The notes under the pieces are model-generated. The model had not been told where the DNA came from. It ran no database searches and was given only the letters and a program-made list of their open reading frames with translations. A stretch of 64,000 bases of DNA from Isoetes taiwanensis (lineage: Eukaryota > Streptophyta > Lycopodiopsida > Isoetales > Isoetaceae), in assembly GCA_021234155.1 (NCBI GenBank), contig JAJEKV010000018.1, positions 19,443,423 through 19,507,422 of the forward strand, read 5' to 3'. How positions within the stretch are numbered: the first letter of the stretch is position 1; every line of letters starts with the position of its first letter. Position numbers and translations under genes: made by a program. Of the stretch, positions 12,750-25,181 are shown one piece after another.

Positions 12750-13240
12750 CTAGGTTGTCCTCCAAAAAATCACATTATGAAAGCTTATAAAGATGTGAAA
12801 CCAATGCAAAAACAAACTTGTAAAAAGAGCAAAAGACGTGGTAAAAAAAAATCAAAAACGATATCTGTACCTGTCCATTACTGGTCCATAGTTCATTTAA
12901 AAATTGATAATATCCTTATGTTAGTCCATTTCAAGTTGAATTTTGGGATACGAGTAGCTCTTGGACCACTTTGTTCACAAAAAATATTTGTTGTTCATTA
13001 TCTTGAGGTTCGTACTAGAATAGATAACATCAATTATATTATATCTTCCATGTTTATTATAGATTTGTGCTATAAGGTGTGACTTTACAAAATCACATCC
13101 TCAAAATATCTCATGTCAAGAAACCAATGCAAAAAGAACTAAGGAAAAATATGAAAAACATTTACTATAAAAAATAAAGATAGACTGCTACTTGCAGTCC
13201 AGTTGCAGACCATCATTGGTCCAAATGACTGAAAGTTTGA
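12750..13240. repeat. Diverged internal duplication in the CACTA element
   Basis: A segment with CTCCAAAAAATCACAT, AACCAATGCAAAAACAAAC and an A-rich stretch ending in ACTGGTCC (12757-12890) resembles a second one at 13085-13220 with AAAATCACATCCTC, AACCAATGCAAAAAGAAC and CATTGGTCC. Unit spacing is about 325 bp. Confidence 0.5.
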
Positions 13241-14796
13241 AAATCATTAATGGTGCCATCTTAATCAATTTTGATCTCAACTTTCAGATATAGTTTACTT
13301 GTATGATTCTCTATAGGATAAAATTAATTGATCAGGTTAGCTTGCATAATTTAAGGGTAAGGTTGAAGCACAAAAAATTGAGAATTTATAAGGTATTTAT
13401 GACCAATTGAACCTACATGGACTTTCATTTACACCTTTCAAAAATCATGTGATAGAAGCTAAAAAGTCATAGTATCATTCTCTGGGGAAAAATGGATAAG
13501 GTTAGTGAGAGATATATGCTCTATACAATTAGTCTCGTGGACCATAAATGGTGATGTGTGCTTATATAAATTAAAACCTTTGAAATAACATGTTACTTTA
13601 ACATGCAACTAGAGATTTCTATTGCCAAGAAACATTTGCATCCATAAAAAATATAATATGCATGAAAGATAACTTACATGTAATATTATTCTACTTGGAT
13701 GACAATGCTTTATAGCAGTAACACAGATATGAAGTTTATGCTAGTAAGAAATAAGCAGATTTCATGGTATTTTTTTCAATAAGACCATACAACCTATATA
13801 AGAGATGTCTATATATGTCATTTCTCACATTTTGAACTATTTTAAAGGCATATTTAGGGAAAAATAGTGTCTTTTTCTATGAACCAAAGAAGTATATATG
13901 AAATGTTATGTGGACTATTTATATTATGGCATGGCTAAATTTCACAACATCCACTTGAATTCATCAATAAACATCACTAACTTAATCATTGTGTGGTTTT
14001 GGACCTATAATTATGGAGTTGACCCAACTTTTTATGCTCTAATGTGTTAATCCGGTTGTTGTACATCATGTTTGAATTCCAAACATTGCATGGTTACACC
14101 TTAGTTACACTATATGTAAGTTGATAAAAGTTATGTTCTATGTAGATATAAATAGAACGCATCATTTATTACACACATGGCATTATGTATGGTTGTTATT
14201 GGAACATTTTAACATATATTTTTGTCCAGAATTCTGTATAGTAGATTCTTTTAGTAGATATTGAGGTTAACATGACTTATGAACACTCAAAAAAATCATA
14301 AAACTATAGGTCATATAGTTAGCAACTCATGGCCACAAGAATTAAATCAAAACTTGTTATAATGAGAGAGTAACAATTCTTGAACCTCAAGCAGCTTTTT
14401 TTACCAAAATAGGGTTTGGCGGCTTCCACCAATGTCAGATGATAGCAAGAAAACGTGGGAACATAAAACTCAATGTGTTCTATGATAAACAGGCAAATAC
14501 CTCCAACTTTAGCAAGGTTTAGGTCACTTTATGCTAGAAAGATTGAAGAAGGCAGTTCTGGACTGGTGCAGAAACTGCCAAATTCTCCAATGTTTGAGCA
14601 ATCACCACAAGGTATAGGTGAGCCCATTGGTCTTGAAATTCTCAGGGGTCATTAAGAAATAAGTGAAGACTCAAATGATGGTGGTATATTGTAAAATTGA
14701 AATTTCTTTCGTGAGTTACATGAGTTTAAGTGGCAGAGGTCATAAGGGCCAGTTCTGGTCCATGGATCAGGAATGGTCCCAGGGACAGGTCTAGTG

Positions 14797-15966
14797 TTAA
14801 CAAAGGGCGCAAGCATAAATGGTCTTTAAACTGGGGATGTGGAATCTGGAGGGACGGAAAATATTTCTGTTCCTAAGTGCCTTAAGTCTCTGCATGTGAC
14901 TTATAGGGTATCTGATTGGAACTGGCAAGCTATATTATGGCCTAATACTGCACGAACTGATTGCTCCTCAGATATTTTTTTAGGTATTTTTAATATTAGT
15001 TTCAATCTAACATAGAGTGCAAAAAACCTTAAACCTTATCTTTATCTGATGATTAAGTCCACAACTAAGACAGGTGACGCTCTGCTTTAACGTTGTGAAG
15101 AGCAGATATTTGAACACAGGCCCATGCTTCTCTGATGTGACGGTGGTTTACTTGAAAAGCTTTTCGCCAATCCGGTGGCAAGGGCTATCATTCAAAGAAG
15201 AACCAACCACCTCCAGGAAACAGAATAACATTTATGCTTACAAATTTCTGTGCATGCCCAGACCGGCCCAGACATCGATAGAGTTCACACAAAGAGATGG
15301 ATCCTCAAGCTAACATCAGCTTCCGGGCAAAGGCGGCGATCTGAGGCAGTGATCTGATTCAATTGTTCCCATGGCCGGAACAGAAGCTTATCTTCTTCCA
15401 AAGCCGCATAAGAAATTGAGGATGTTGTTGGAGCCACATATCGGAGTGAATATAAGCCGGTGTAGAAACAAAGGACAAAGGAGATAAAGAATTACCTGGA
15501 ATTTTTAGAATATTCTTGACCGTTGGATTGCTAAATATGAAATCCGACGATTGCTAATTATTTTGGCTTATGTGGCATGACACGTGGACACTCTAGAATT
15601 GCAGCAAAAGTTGCACTTGGGGTTAGGCAACCCTGCTAAAAAAAAAGAAAACCTCTCCCCAAAGCCTAGTTTCTAGATTATAGTGACGTGGACTATTATA
15701 GCGCCTTTCCGATGGTGACGTGTAGCTTGGGTCGCCTTTCTCTCGCGCCTCCGTCCCCAATGCACAGGTGCAATTCAGACCTTCCATTTCTAGTTTAGAG
15801 GTTTTTGCATGCAGTGAAGATTCGTCATGGAGGCCATTTAAATTTATGATGGAGAAAAAGGAATGCAGGATTATGAGAAAAATGTCGCAGTGCCCTTCTT
15901 CTTCTATGCCAAATTGACTTCACTAAATGCTTCAAAAATGGCCGCAACCATGTATTTTTTTTCGTC
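14797..15966. other. Upstream region of the 21-residue-repeat gene
   Basis: No gene is recognised. A minus-strand reading near 15140-15182 (CCACCGGATTGGCGAAAA) resembles the putative exon end near 10118-10150. From about 15700 the sequence is more GC-rich and pyrimidine-rich, consistent with a promoter/5'UTR for the gene that starts at 15967. No convincing TATA box was found. Confidence 0.35.
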
Positions 15967-18900
15967 ATGGAAGATGGAAATTCTATTGTTGTTGTTGAAG
16001 TACAATTGCTTGTGGTTGATACAGACAACCTTGCAACAGGTGATACAGAAGACCATACGACAACTACATATTCAAGCCCCTCGAACAGTGTAACACTCAG
16101 CTCTTCCAGCCCCCTCACTGGAAATTCCAGCCCAATGAAAAGCCCAAGGAGCCTTGATAACATGTCTCAAGGTTCAAAACAATGTAAAGCATCTGGTAAT
16201 GGCTGTGAAGGGCCTCTTTCAACACAGTCCAAAGGCCATGATGGGAGTGTTTCGCCTTTGGGGACTAAAGCAGGTAGAACAGGTTCACCCATGTCTCCTT
16301 GGAGGTCGGTTCCCAATAGAGACAAGGAGTCTCTCATGGAAGAAATTGACCATCTCAAAACTTCAGTAGATGTGGGGAACAATTACTTATCTTTGGAGAA
16401 GAGGCATATGGATCTCCTACTGTCACAAAATAGGTAATCTAATAATAGACCATTATCTTGCAAATCAGGCTCCTTTACTTAAATTCCTCACCTTATTTAT
16501 TGTGTTTCAGGAAGTTGTCTACCACTCTGGAGGAGTTGGAGGTCCAGGGCAATAAACTAGCTCCAAGAACAGGACATATGACAATTTTAAGTTCTTTGGT
16601 GAATGGTTAGGATTTTCTTTCATTGCCCTTCTGGACAACAAAAAGCACAATAAGAGTAGTCTTGTCATGAATCTACTAGCATAACTAGCATAAACGTAAA
16701 AAATATGCATTAGCTAATAAAAGAATCAGATCATTTGTCCATCTTTTCATATAATATGTTTATCAGTTGCCAAGTCAAAGATAGAAGAGCTAAGGTCAGC
16801 CTCTCAAGAACGTCAAGGGGAACTTTTGGATTTACGCAGGAACATGCGTCTAACTGGCAACAGAGTACGTTTTTTTTTGCTTTTACCTAGAAAACAGACT
16901 TGGATCTCTATTTGACAACATATGGCAACAATGCAGGAGCTTGAAGCCGAAAGAAATGTGCTTGTTGATGAAATAGCAAGGCTTCACGAGCTCATTAGAC
17001 GGTTGAAGGACGAAGAAAATTTACTTATGGAGAAGAATAAAGAAATTCCATCTCTGAAGGATAGGAATTCAAGGATGGAGATAGCTATTATGCGTCTTGA
17101 GAAATTTATCAGAGTAGGATATACTTCCTAAATAAACTTCAGATTCAGAATCATGGGTGCACTTTAATAACCATCATGGCTAAACTATGGTATCGCAATG
17201 CTCCCGGGCATACATGCCATTCATTATAGTAAAATGTGGTGTTATATAGCTAGATAATCATTCTTCATATGAGATGCTTATAACTCACAGTTGTTATAGA
17301 CGTCAGAGAAGGATGTTGCCAAAACAGAACAAGCAATTGGAGTTTACCGCCAGAAGGCCCAGGAGAATGTCCTTAAAGCGAAAGAAGAAGGAGAAAGGTG
17401 CAAAAAGATGGAAGAAGAGGACTCTCGGTGGATGGATCAGGTTAATAAGGCTGAGAAGGAAAGGCTGAAAATTGAAAAGAAGGTGAACTGGCTCACCCAA
17501 GCATCCAAGAGGATACAGAGGGAACTGGGCGAGGCACTAAGCAAGAAAGGGGACTCCTCAAGGAGCGAGGCACTAAAGAAAGCCGAGACTCCTCAAGGGG
17601 AGCTCAATACAAGAAAGCCAGGTTTCAAGTTGAATTTGGATCAGTTAGATCGTGAAAAAATAGAGGAAAGCATGCCAGCACAAAGAGAAGATGCAGACCT
17701 TGCAAAGAAACTTAAACAAGAAAAAGAAGAAAAAAGAAAGCAAGATTCTTTGAGAGCAAAGCAGAAGCAGGAGACTGCAATGAAAGCGAAGGAGGAATCT
17801 GTGCTAAAGGCGGCTAGAGGCTGCAAGGAGGGCACAAAAGAGCAAGAGGATGCTGAGAGAGCAAAAAGGAGGCCAGGCTGAAGGCAGAACAAAAACAGGA
17901 GAGAATACGGCGGGAGCGAGAAGCTTTAATTATAAAACAGCGGGAGGGTACTCTGACAGAGGAGGAAGCAGCAGCATTGAAAGCAGTGCAGGAGCAAGCA
18001 GCTTTGATTGCAAAGCAACAAGCAGGGACTTTGACAGAGGAGGATGAGACTAAATTGAGAGCAATGCTTATTGCAAAGCAGCAAGCGATTGCTTTGACAG
18101 AGGATGAGGCAGCTACATTGAGAGCAATGCTGATTGCAAAGCAACTTCATGGTGATTTGATCGGAGGAAGAAGCAGCAACATTGAGAGTACGCTAATTGC
18201 AAAGCAACAGGTGGGTTCTTTGACAGAGGAGGAAGCAGCTACATTAAGAGCGATGTTGATAGCCAAGCAGCAAATGGGTGCTTTATCAGAGGAAGAGGCA
18301 GCTATATTACAAAGAATGTTGATTGCAAAGCAACAAGATGGATCTCTGACAGAGGAAGAGGCAGCTACATTGAGAGCTATGCTAATTGCAAAACAGCTTA
18401 ATGGGTACTTTAACAGAAAAATGAGGCGGTATACTAAAAGCTATGCTGATTGGCGGCTAAAAAGGTGGTGCGTTGACAGAGGATGAGGCAGCTACATTGA
18501 GAGAAATGTTGATGGCAAAAACAACAAGGAGCTTTGACACAGAGGAGGAGGAAGCTTCATTGATAGCAATGTTGATTGCAAAGCAAAAAGATGGTACGAT
18601 GACCATGGAAGAAGAAGCTACGTTGAGAACCATGTTGATTTCGAAAAAGCAAGTGAGGACTTTGACAGATGATGAGGCAGCTATATTGAGAGCAATGTTG
18701 CTTAAGAGGCAGCAAGAGGGTGCTTTGACGAAGGAGGAAGCTGATCTATTGACAGCAATGCTGATTGCCAAGCAACTATTAGGTGCTTTAATGGATAATG
18801 AGACAGCTGCATTGAGAGCATTACTGACTGCAAAGAAGCGAGAGAGAGCTCTGACAAAGGAGGAAGAAATTATATTGACAGCAATGCTCATTGCAAAGCA

Positions 18901-20224
18901 TAAGGAGGGCAACTTGACAGATGAGGAAGCATCTGCATTAAGAGGAATTCTTATTGCAAAGCAGAAAGCTGGTACATTGACGGAGGCAGAGGCTGATGCT
19001 TTGACAGCAATGCTAATTAAAAGCCAGCGAAAGGGTGATTTAACAAAGGAGGAAAAAGATGCATTGGCAGCAATGCTGATTGCTAAACAACAATCAAGAG
19101 CTCTGACAGAGGAAGAGGCGGCTGCATTGAGAGCATTGCTGGTCGCTAGGCATCAGGCAGGTGATTTGGCGGAGAAGGAAGAAGCGACATTGCTTGCAAT
19201 GCTGATCAAAAAGCGGAAAGAGGGTGCCTTGACAAAGGAGGAAGCAGTGGCGTTGGATGCAATATTGATTAAAAAGAAGAAATTGGGCACCTTGACGGAG
19301 GAGGAGGCAACCACATTGAGAGCTATATTGATAAAAAAGCATCAAGAGGGCACTTTGACAGAGGCCGAGGCAGCTGCACTGAGGTCAATGCTCATTAAAA
19401 ATCAACAAGAAGGCACTTTGACAGAGGAGGAAGCAGCTGTTTTGGAGGCAATGCTGATAAGAAAGCAGCAACAGGGTGTTTTGACAGAGGAAGAGGCTGC
19501 TGCCTTGAAAGCAATGCTGCTTAGGAAGCAGCAAGATGGAGCATTGACAGCAGAAGAGGAAACTGCATTGAGAGCAATCCAGGAAACAAAGGATTTAAGA
19601 GCAAGTGCTTTGGAGGCAAGGCAACAAGAGGAGGACGAGCAAGAACACAAGAGGCAAGAAATAGAACGTAAGAGACAAGAAGAGGAACAAAGGAAGGAGG
19701 AGGAGGAGAAGCAGAAAAAGAAGAGATTATCAGAGAGGAAGTCACTTGCAGGCAAGAAGGCAAATATTGCTGATACTTCAGCAAGTGAAGAGGAGCAAAA
19801 GAAGCAAGAGGAGGAGAAGCAGGAAAAGAAGAGATTATCAGAGAGGAAGTCACTTGCAGGCAAGAAGGTAAGTATTGCCGATACTTCAACAAGTGAAGAG
19901 GAGCAAAAGAAGCAAGAGGAGGAGAAGCAGGAAGAGAAGAGATTACCGGAGAGGAAGTCACTTGCAGGCAAGAAGGTAAACATTGCTGAAACTTCAACAC
20001 ATACTGACAGCATAGGGAGGAAGACTTTGAACTCGCGATCCCGTAAAGCAAGTCAGAAGAGAAAGCCTAGCGTGGATGACCCTGGCCTATTGACTGACAA
20101 AGATGCAACAGCTCGGGTGGAAAGATCTTTGAGCGTAAGGGTAGATTGGAACCCCACATCTTCTATTGAAGAGAATTGGGAATACGCTGCAGATACAAAG
20201 CAGATCACTTCAACTGGAAGGTAA
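15967..20224 (+). CDS. Coiled-coil protein with 26 tandem 21-residue repeats (unrecognised family)
   Basis: Five exons join in frame: 15967-16433, 16511-16605, 16767-16864, 16937-17113 and 17309 onward, each with GT..AG introns. The protein starts MEDGNSIVVVEV and has a Ser/Thr/Pro-rich N-terminus with SPMKSPRS and SPMSPWRS. A long coiled coil follows (exons 2-5). Then come about 26 copies of a unit like MLIAKQQEGTLTEEEAAALRA, a Glu/Arg/Lys helix and three 36-residue repeats containing ERKSLAGKK. It ends at a TAA (20222-20224). A donor-like GGAAG|GTAATA just before the stop and an acceptor-like TTTCTGCAG near 20448 allow an extra 3' exon. Between about 17870 and 18460 the frame shifts and one TAA occurs, so this is either a decaying gene or has assembly indels. 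Function unknown; the architecture suggests a structural or cytoskeletal role, which is inference only. Confidence 0.7.
17923..19576 (+). repeat. Coding tandem repeat, 63-bp unit, about 26 copies
   Basis: Each 21-residue unit has hydrophobic M/I-L-I-x-K, a turn with G, and L-T-E-E-E-A. Twenty-one residues equal three heptads, yet each unit also has a helix-capping T-E-E-E and a Gly. Either one long coiled coil or a stack of short helices could result. Copies differ by substitutions spread over the array, so it is not a recent expansion. Confidence 0.9.
19730..20000 (+). repeat. Coding tandem repeat, 108-bp unit, three copies
   Basis: Starts at 19730, 19838 and 19946. Each unit encodes SERKSLAGKK, IADTS and an E/K/Q-rich linker. 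The copies are very similar, so this array is younger than the 63-bp array just upstream. The third copy is partial. Confidence 0.9.
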
Positions 20225-22839
20225 TAAAAGAAATAAAGCTCTTAAAAAATAAAAACTAGGAATCTGAACAGCTACTTCTGCAATGGAACAGAGTGATTTA
20301 AGGGACTAGCAACTAGCACCTGCTTTTGAAGATCATTGCAAATCTGATGCAGAAGACATCTGGAAGACGAAGTTTATATCCTTTTCCCAAGGCTCCAATT
20401 AGGAGACTAATAAACCATGTTCATCATCTTTGGGAATTTTCTGCAGAAGAATAATGCCGAGCTTGAGTTGCTGCAAGAAGTCTGAAGAACTATTACGTGG
20501 AAATCATTTCCTGCTGCTTTCCAACCCAAACACAGCAGCCATGTAAGTAATTAAGCCCCTTGTTTATCGTTGAGCCTGATCAGTCCACATAAAGGTGATC
20601 TGCATCAGCACTATATTGCCTATAAAGTGCTCTGTATTTAGGAACGTTTTGGGGAACTGTTATATTGAATTGAATACTTGTTTCCCTTTGAGGCATGAGA
20701 ATAATGGTCCAGTTATTAGTAGAAATTCTTGCCTTAAAGTTTTGAGGTCATTAAACCAAATCATGGGTCCTGTTGAGCCCATTTCAATGCAGTAGCAGAT
20801 GCCGTGGTAAGAAAATTCGTACTTCCTGTTTGGAGAACTGTGGGCAGCTGAGGTAGGTTAAGTCTGCTATTTTGACAATGTTTAAGAAACCAAACAAAAC
20901 GAAATGAAAAACAGTAAGATGCATACCTTGTTGTTTTCTTGAGCCAACACGCATCCTTACAGCTGTGACAGAACTCCATAGCCATTATAGTAGCTTCCAA
21001 ATGCTTTGGTGCATGGCACTTGTGCAAGAATCATGGGTAAAATTTCTTCCTTTTCATGATTTTTGAACCCAATGATAGATTTCTGCTAGAAAATTTACAG
21101 AGACTTGAAGTTGTAGGATTTGAAGTTTAAAAGTTTCTTACTTTTTCCCCTTTATTAGTTTTGGCGCAACAGCCCAAACTAGGCTCAGATCTTTTCTAAA
21201 ATTCTAGCCTATCCACATGGCAACTAAAATTGCCAGATCTTGTTCCTTGAAAAATCAATAAACTAGATGTTCCATGATTATATTGTCGCGTTCATTGATG
21301 AAGTCATCGAACTCTTTTCTGATACTGTGGCTTCCTTGAACTGCATTTGCATGAAGGAATGCTCGCTGAGGAGGAATTACTTGCTGTTTTTGTAATGCTC
21401 TTTTTTGGAGCATTTGGTCTGGCTCTAGGCTCAGCCAAGGGCCCAAAGTTTTAGGCCTATCTATAGCCAGATCGAGGAACAAGTTTGCCTTGCTGATTCC
21501 AAAGCTTTCCATCAAATATGCTATTGTCCTTCTATATAGGATGCTTCTTGGCAGACAAGAGGTTAACCTGGATTTTCATCTAACTTCTTTGTTGTTAAGG
21601 AGACATGTTCCTTACATATGATTTTGCAGTCAGTTGTTAAGAAAGCTGCTGTCATTGGCTTTTGTTTATAAATATGAGTTTGGCTGATCATAAGAAAGAT
21701 TCTGAAGTGCAGTATTCTTAGACTTCTATGATATGTTGAGCCGACCATGATTTCAAGGTCCCAGAATTGGTACCATAAGATACAAAGTTATTACGATGCG
21801 AGTCTTTACTTGTACTTTGTGCTTTATCATCTAGTAATCTTTTTTGGGCATTCTATATCCATAAATTTTGCCATGCCATTCTGCAATGTGTTTTTTCTTT
21901 GAAAATTTGTACCAAACTAGAGCAAAGAAAGTGCCAAGTTTTGCAAACAAGTTTTACTCTTGGGAATTTATAGGTTTCAGTGCAACTATGTCTTTTGTGT
22001 CATCTTACCTTTCTTTTGCAAGATATTCATTCATAAACTTTGCTGCAAATCATTTGCAATTGCATTAGACTGTTGTCATGCTTCAGCCCTTCTTTTCCTC
22101 GTGCATTTGGTAATGATGTCATTCAGTTCTGCATTGACCTTTTGGGTGCAAACAATGTCTACATCAGTAATAGCTAGCTGTGATTTTAGGTTTTACAGTT
22201 CGACATTGTTTATATGGTCTGAATAAGTATTGCAGTAGAGCTTGCGCTTCAATTTGTTGATTTTTACTTGATCACGGTTTATACTCCAGATTTGAAATCA
22301 GGATTTCCTGCATCTTTTGCTTAGTGTCTTAGAGGAGACAATAAGCATAACAGAACAGTGTTTCAATAGACTATTGAGTTTGGTTTTTAAATATCCATTT
22401 TGACTTCTCGAGGCCTCTGGAGCATCTCAACAATACAGGGAAAACTTCAGCGCAAAACTGCTTCTTTGAGATTCAATTATTCAAACTGATATCATGGATT
22501 TAAAGAGTGGTTGGTTTTCATTGATTTTGCTTTTTCCCTTCTATTCAATCCGTTTTGGTAAATCAAGTTGGAAAGGTATTAGTTGATTGGTAAGATAGAA
22601 TCAACGCGATAGAGAGTAGAAAATGAGACAGATAGGGCATCTTGGAAGATGGGTATTAGCTTTGGCAATACCTTTTCCTGAAACATGCCAAAGGGAAACA
22701 GATATTAAGCTTATGGTACTCGAAAGCTGCATATAAATTGTCCTTATAGTGTATCCGTATAGATATCACTATCCATATATCTCATAGTTGTCTGGCTTAT
22801 GTGTAGGATCTGCAGATTGTTTGGTAATACTTGGAAAGC

Positions 22840-22875
22840 TCTTTTTTTTTTTTTCTTTTTTTTTTCTTTTTTTTC
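22840..22875. repeat. T-rich low-complexity tract
   Basis: Almost pure T with three single C interruptions. Confidence 0.9.
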
Positions 22876-23306
22876 GGATTTGCCCCATAGCGTTGCATTT
22901 GGCACTGGATCAAAATCTGCAATATCTATGTAGAATTACAATTTATTTCCTCGTCAATGGGTAGTAGTGTAATGGATGCTAAACTGTGATGCAAATCCCC
23001 AAATATTCTTGAATCCAATATATTAAGTCTTTAAAATAGATGCAACACAATAACTGGAGAAATATCATTGGAGATGCCACCAAAGAGAACTGATTTTAAA
23101 GGTGGTCTATTTTGTGATGAACCTATTACAAAGGTATATTGGTGTGAGCAGAGTTCGCATGGTAAGGCTGGTCATCATGAGGTGACAAAAAGCTTTGGAT
23201 TACTTGCAACAAAGTAGTATGCGCATTGAAAGCTCAGGGGTTTGATGGCGCAGATTGTCAAAGTACTGATTTTGATTTGAGTCGTCTTCTCAATCCAAAA
23301 GATTGA

Positions 23307-23426
23307 GATCATGTTATCTGGAGACATGGGTGCTCTTCACAAAATGGGTATGTTGAGGAAGGCAATATGACTCCGAAATGTGTGTTCTGTGAAAATGGAA
23401 GTACAGAACATGTTTATCTATGTTAG
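23307..23426 (+). pseudogene. Possible LINE zf-RVT finger remnant
   Basis: One open frame reads DHVIWRHGCSSQNG and then CVFCENGSTEHVYLC before a TAG. The C-x2-C-x6-H-x3-C spacing and the preceding text resemble the zinc-binding region that follows the RT in plant LINEs. No RT is visible upstream, so this would be an isolated scrap. Weak call. Confidence 0.3.
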
Positions 23427-24020
23427 AATGGCATATTGGCCCTACATCCCCGTTGTTATGTGTAACATCAAAGAGCAATCCTTTATACAATAAATTTTGT
23501 TAAGCTATTTTTATGGTTTTTGATTTGTTTCAAAGTTGTAGTAGAGTTTGATGTACGTAATTTAATGCATCTTTTTGTAATAGAATGCACCTTTTTCTCG
23601 TCTGTCTAAGTGCAACTTTTATTATATATTAATTATTATTGTTTATCAGTTTTTTATTCTAACTTTCAATTCTGACCATTGATGGGTGGCATATTCCTGG
23701 CATTGTGCCAGATCCACGGCCACTAACATTTTGCCAAAAAAATCACATGACATTTCCTATGGTCTCCATTGGAGAATTTTAAACCATGGTCTCAATCGAT
23801 CGTGCTTGAAGCAAGAAATTCCTTGGCCTCCACTCAAACTGTGGCGATACAGATCTGCGTCCAACCAAAGAACAACACAAAAATTTGGATAAATCACAAA
23901 GAACCTGGGCTGGAGGAATCGAACCTCCAGGCCATACCGGTCTCACCAGAACCCCTAAAAGCACTCCAATAGAAAATGAATTAGGAGCATCCTTTGTCCA
24001 GCAGCCAAAACCGAGGAAGT

Positions 24021-24100
24021 TCTTCAAGCATGGCCGCCCCTGCATCTGATAGACTCGAACTGATAGACTTCAAGCATGGCCGCCCCTGCATCTGATAGTC
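24021..24100. repeat. Tandem duplication, period 46 bp
   Basis: CTTCAAGCATGGCCGCCCCT starts at 24021 and again at 24067, both followed by GCATCTGATAG. Confidence 0.85.
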
Positions 24101-25121
24101 TCGCAGCCCGGCAGATCGAAAGCACACTTGACCAATTCGAATTCTCGCTACCTGGCAGATCGAAATCTCGCTGCTCAGCTCCATGCCGCCAAAGGCAAGA
24201 CCACTTACCAACGGCCCTCCAGTCGCTCAAACCCTTGACTCTAGGCATGCAATTCTGACCTGTCATGCCGATCTCCACAACCATGTTCTTCTAAAACCAT
24301 TCAGAGACGAATCAAAATAAACAGATACTGAGAACACAAACATGCAAATCTTCGGGCCACTACCTTCAGCCTCTAGCAACCAGTTCAAATCAGCTAAAAA
24401 ATACGTTTCAGATGCGGTTTTCTATTTAATACACAGCCGAAATCTTGGCCAAAAAGACCGCCGGCAAATAACAAACAAAAATATTGCAAGCTTATTTGTA
24501 GTGTGGCATCGACCAAGCATAAACTTCTGTCTTGAAAAGTAAAATTTTCGGCGAATTTTCAGGCCAATTCCATAAAAATTTCTAGGGATTTCCAGGAAGC
24601 TATATTAAAATATTAAGTATTTCTGGCAGTCTTAAATATCAGCAGGCATCTCTTCTAGTTACGGAGGTTTCTAGATTCTAACCCTGATGAGATTTCTAGA
24701 TTCTAACCCTGATGGGCATACACAGGCTGTTTACCAAGTGTAGCCAAGAAACGTAGGCCGGTCAAAAGCACGGACATAGCAAGGAACTTAGGTAAGCCTT
24801 GTAGAAATTGAAGCCGATCAATCAGCCGGCCATGGCAGGGTTTTCGAGCAAAATATATCAGTCCGAACCCTAGAAGAGAAAATGACCTCTAGATCGGTCA
24901 CGCAGCCAACCATCATCGGAGAAACGCAGGTCGATCAAAGCCTTGCAATCCAACGTGTTAGGAAAAACCAAACTAGAAACCAAACAATCAAAACCCGTAA
25001 GACAAAACCGTGATAGATTTGACAAAACCTAGTATACTAAATAGGAGGAGTCGAGTAATCTTGGCGGAAGGACATGCTAGGGTGGGGTTGCCATGTTCCC
25101 CGCACTTAAGAGGCATGAACC

Positions 25122-25181
25122 GGTTAAATTGTCAAAAATTGGTCCAATTGGTTAAATTGTCAAAAATTGGTCCAATTGGTT
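25122..25181. repeat. Tandem duplication, period 28 bp
   Basis: GGTTAAATTGTCAAAAATTG starts at 25122 and 25150, each followed by GTCCAATT. Confidence 0.85.

Larger units (their letters stand above)
12140..14796. mobile_element. Non-autonomous CACTA-like DNA transposon (2.66 kb)
   Basis: The left end reads CACTAGACCTGTCCC (12140-12154). The right end is its inverse, GGGACAGGTCTAGTG (14782-14796). Homology continues inward with a GGACCATT block. CACTA termini define the En/Spm superfamily. Inside are many short GGTCCAT / GGAACCAG-type motifs in both orientations, like the subterminal transposase-binding repeats of this group. There is no transposase; the longest frame (12735-13082) is not conserved-looking. 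Flanking trinucleotides are TAA and TTA, so a clean 3-bp target duplication is not seen. Confidence 0.7.

Noticed and set aside
12735-13082. 115-residue open frame in the CACTA element
   Set aside because: AT-rich, Lys/Ile/Asn-rich, no transposase motif, and it overlaps internal duplications; it looks like a chance frame.
18457-20051. Minus-strand frames of 151, 203 and 176 residues
   Set aside because: They mirror the 63-bp and 108-bp coding repeats and repeat with the same period; antisense shadows.
20761-22226. Several 60-88 residue frames on both strands
   Set aside because: No domains, splice context or composition bias; the region looks non-coding.
23910-23940. tRNA T-arm-like hairpin, GGAGG-TTCGATT-CCTCC on the minus strand
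   Set aside because: The sequence after the T-arm has no matching 5' acceptor upstream, and no D-arm or anticodon arm can be placed, so no tRNA is called.
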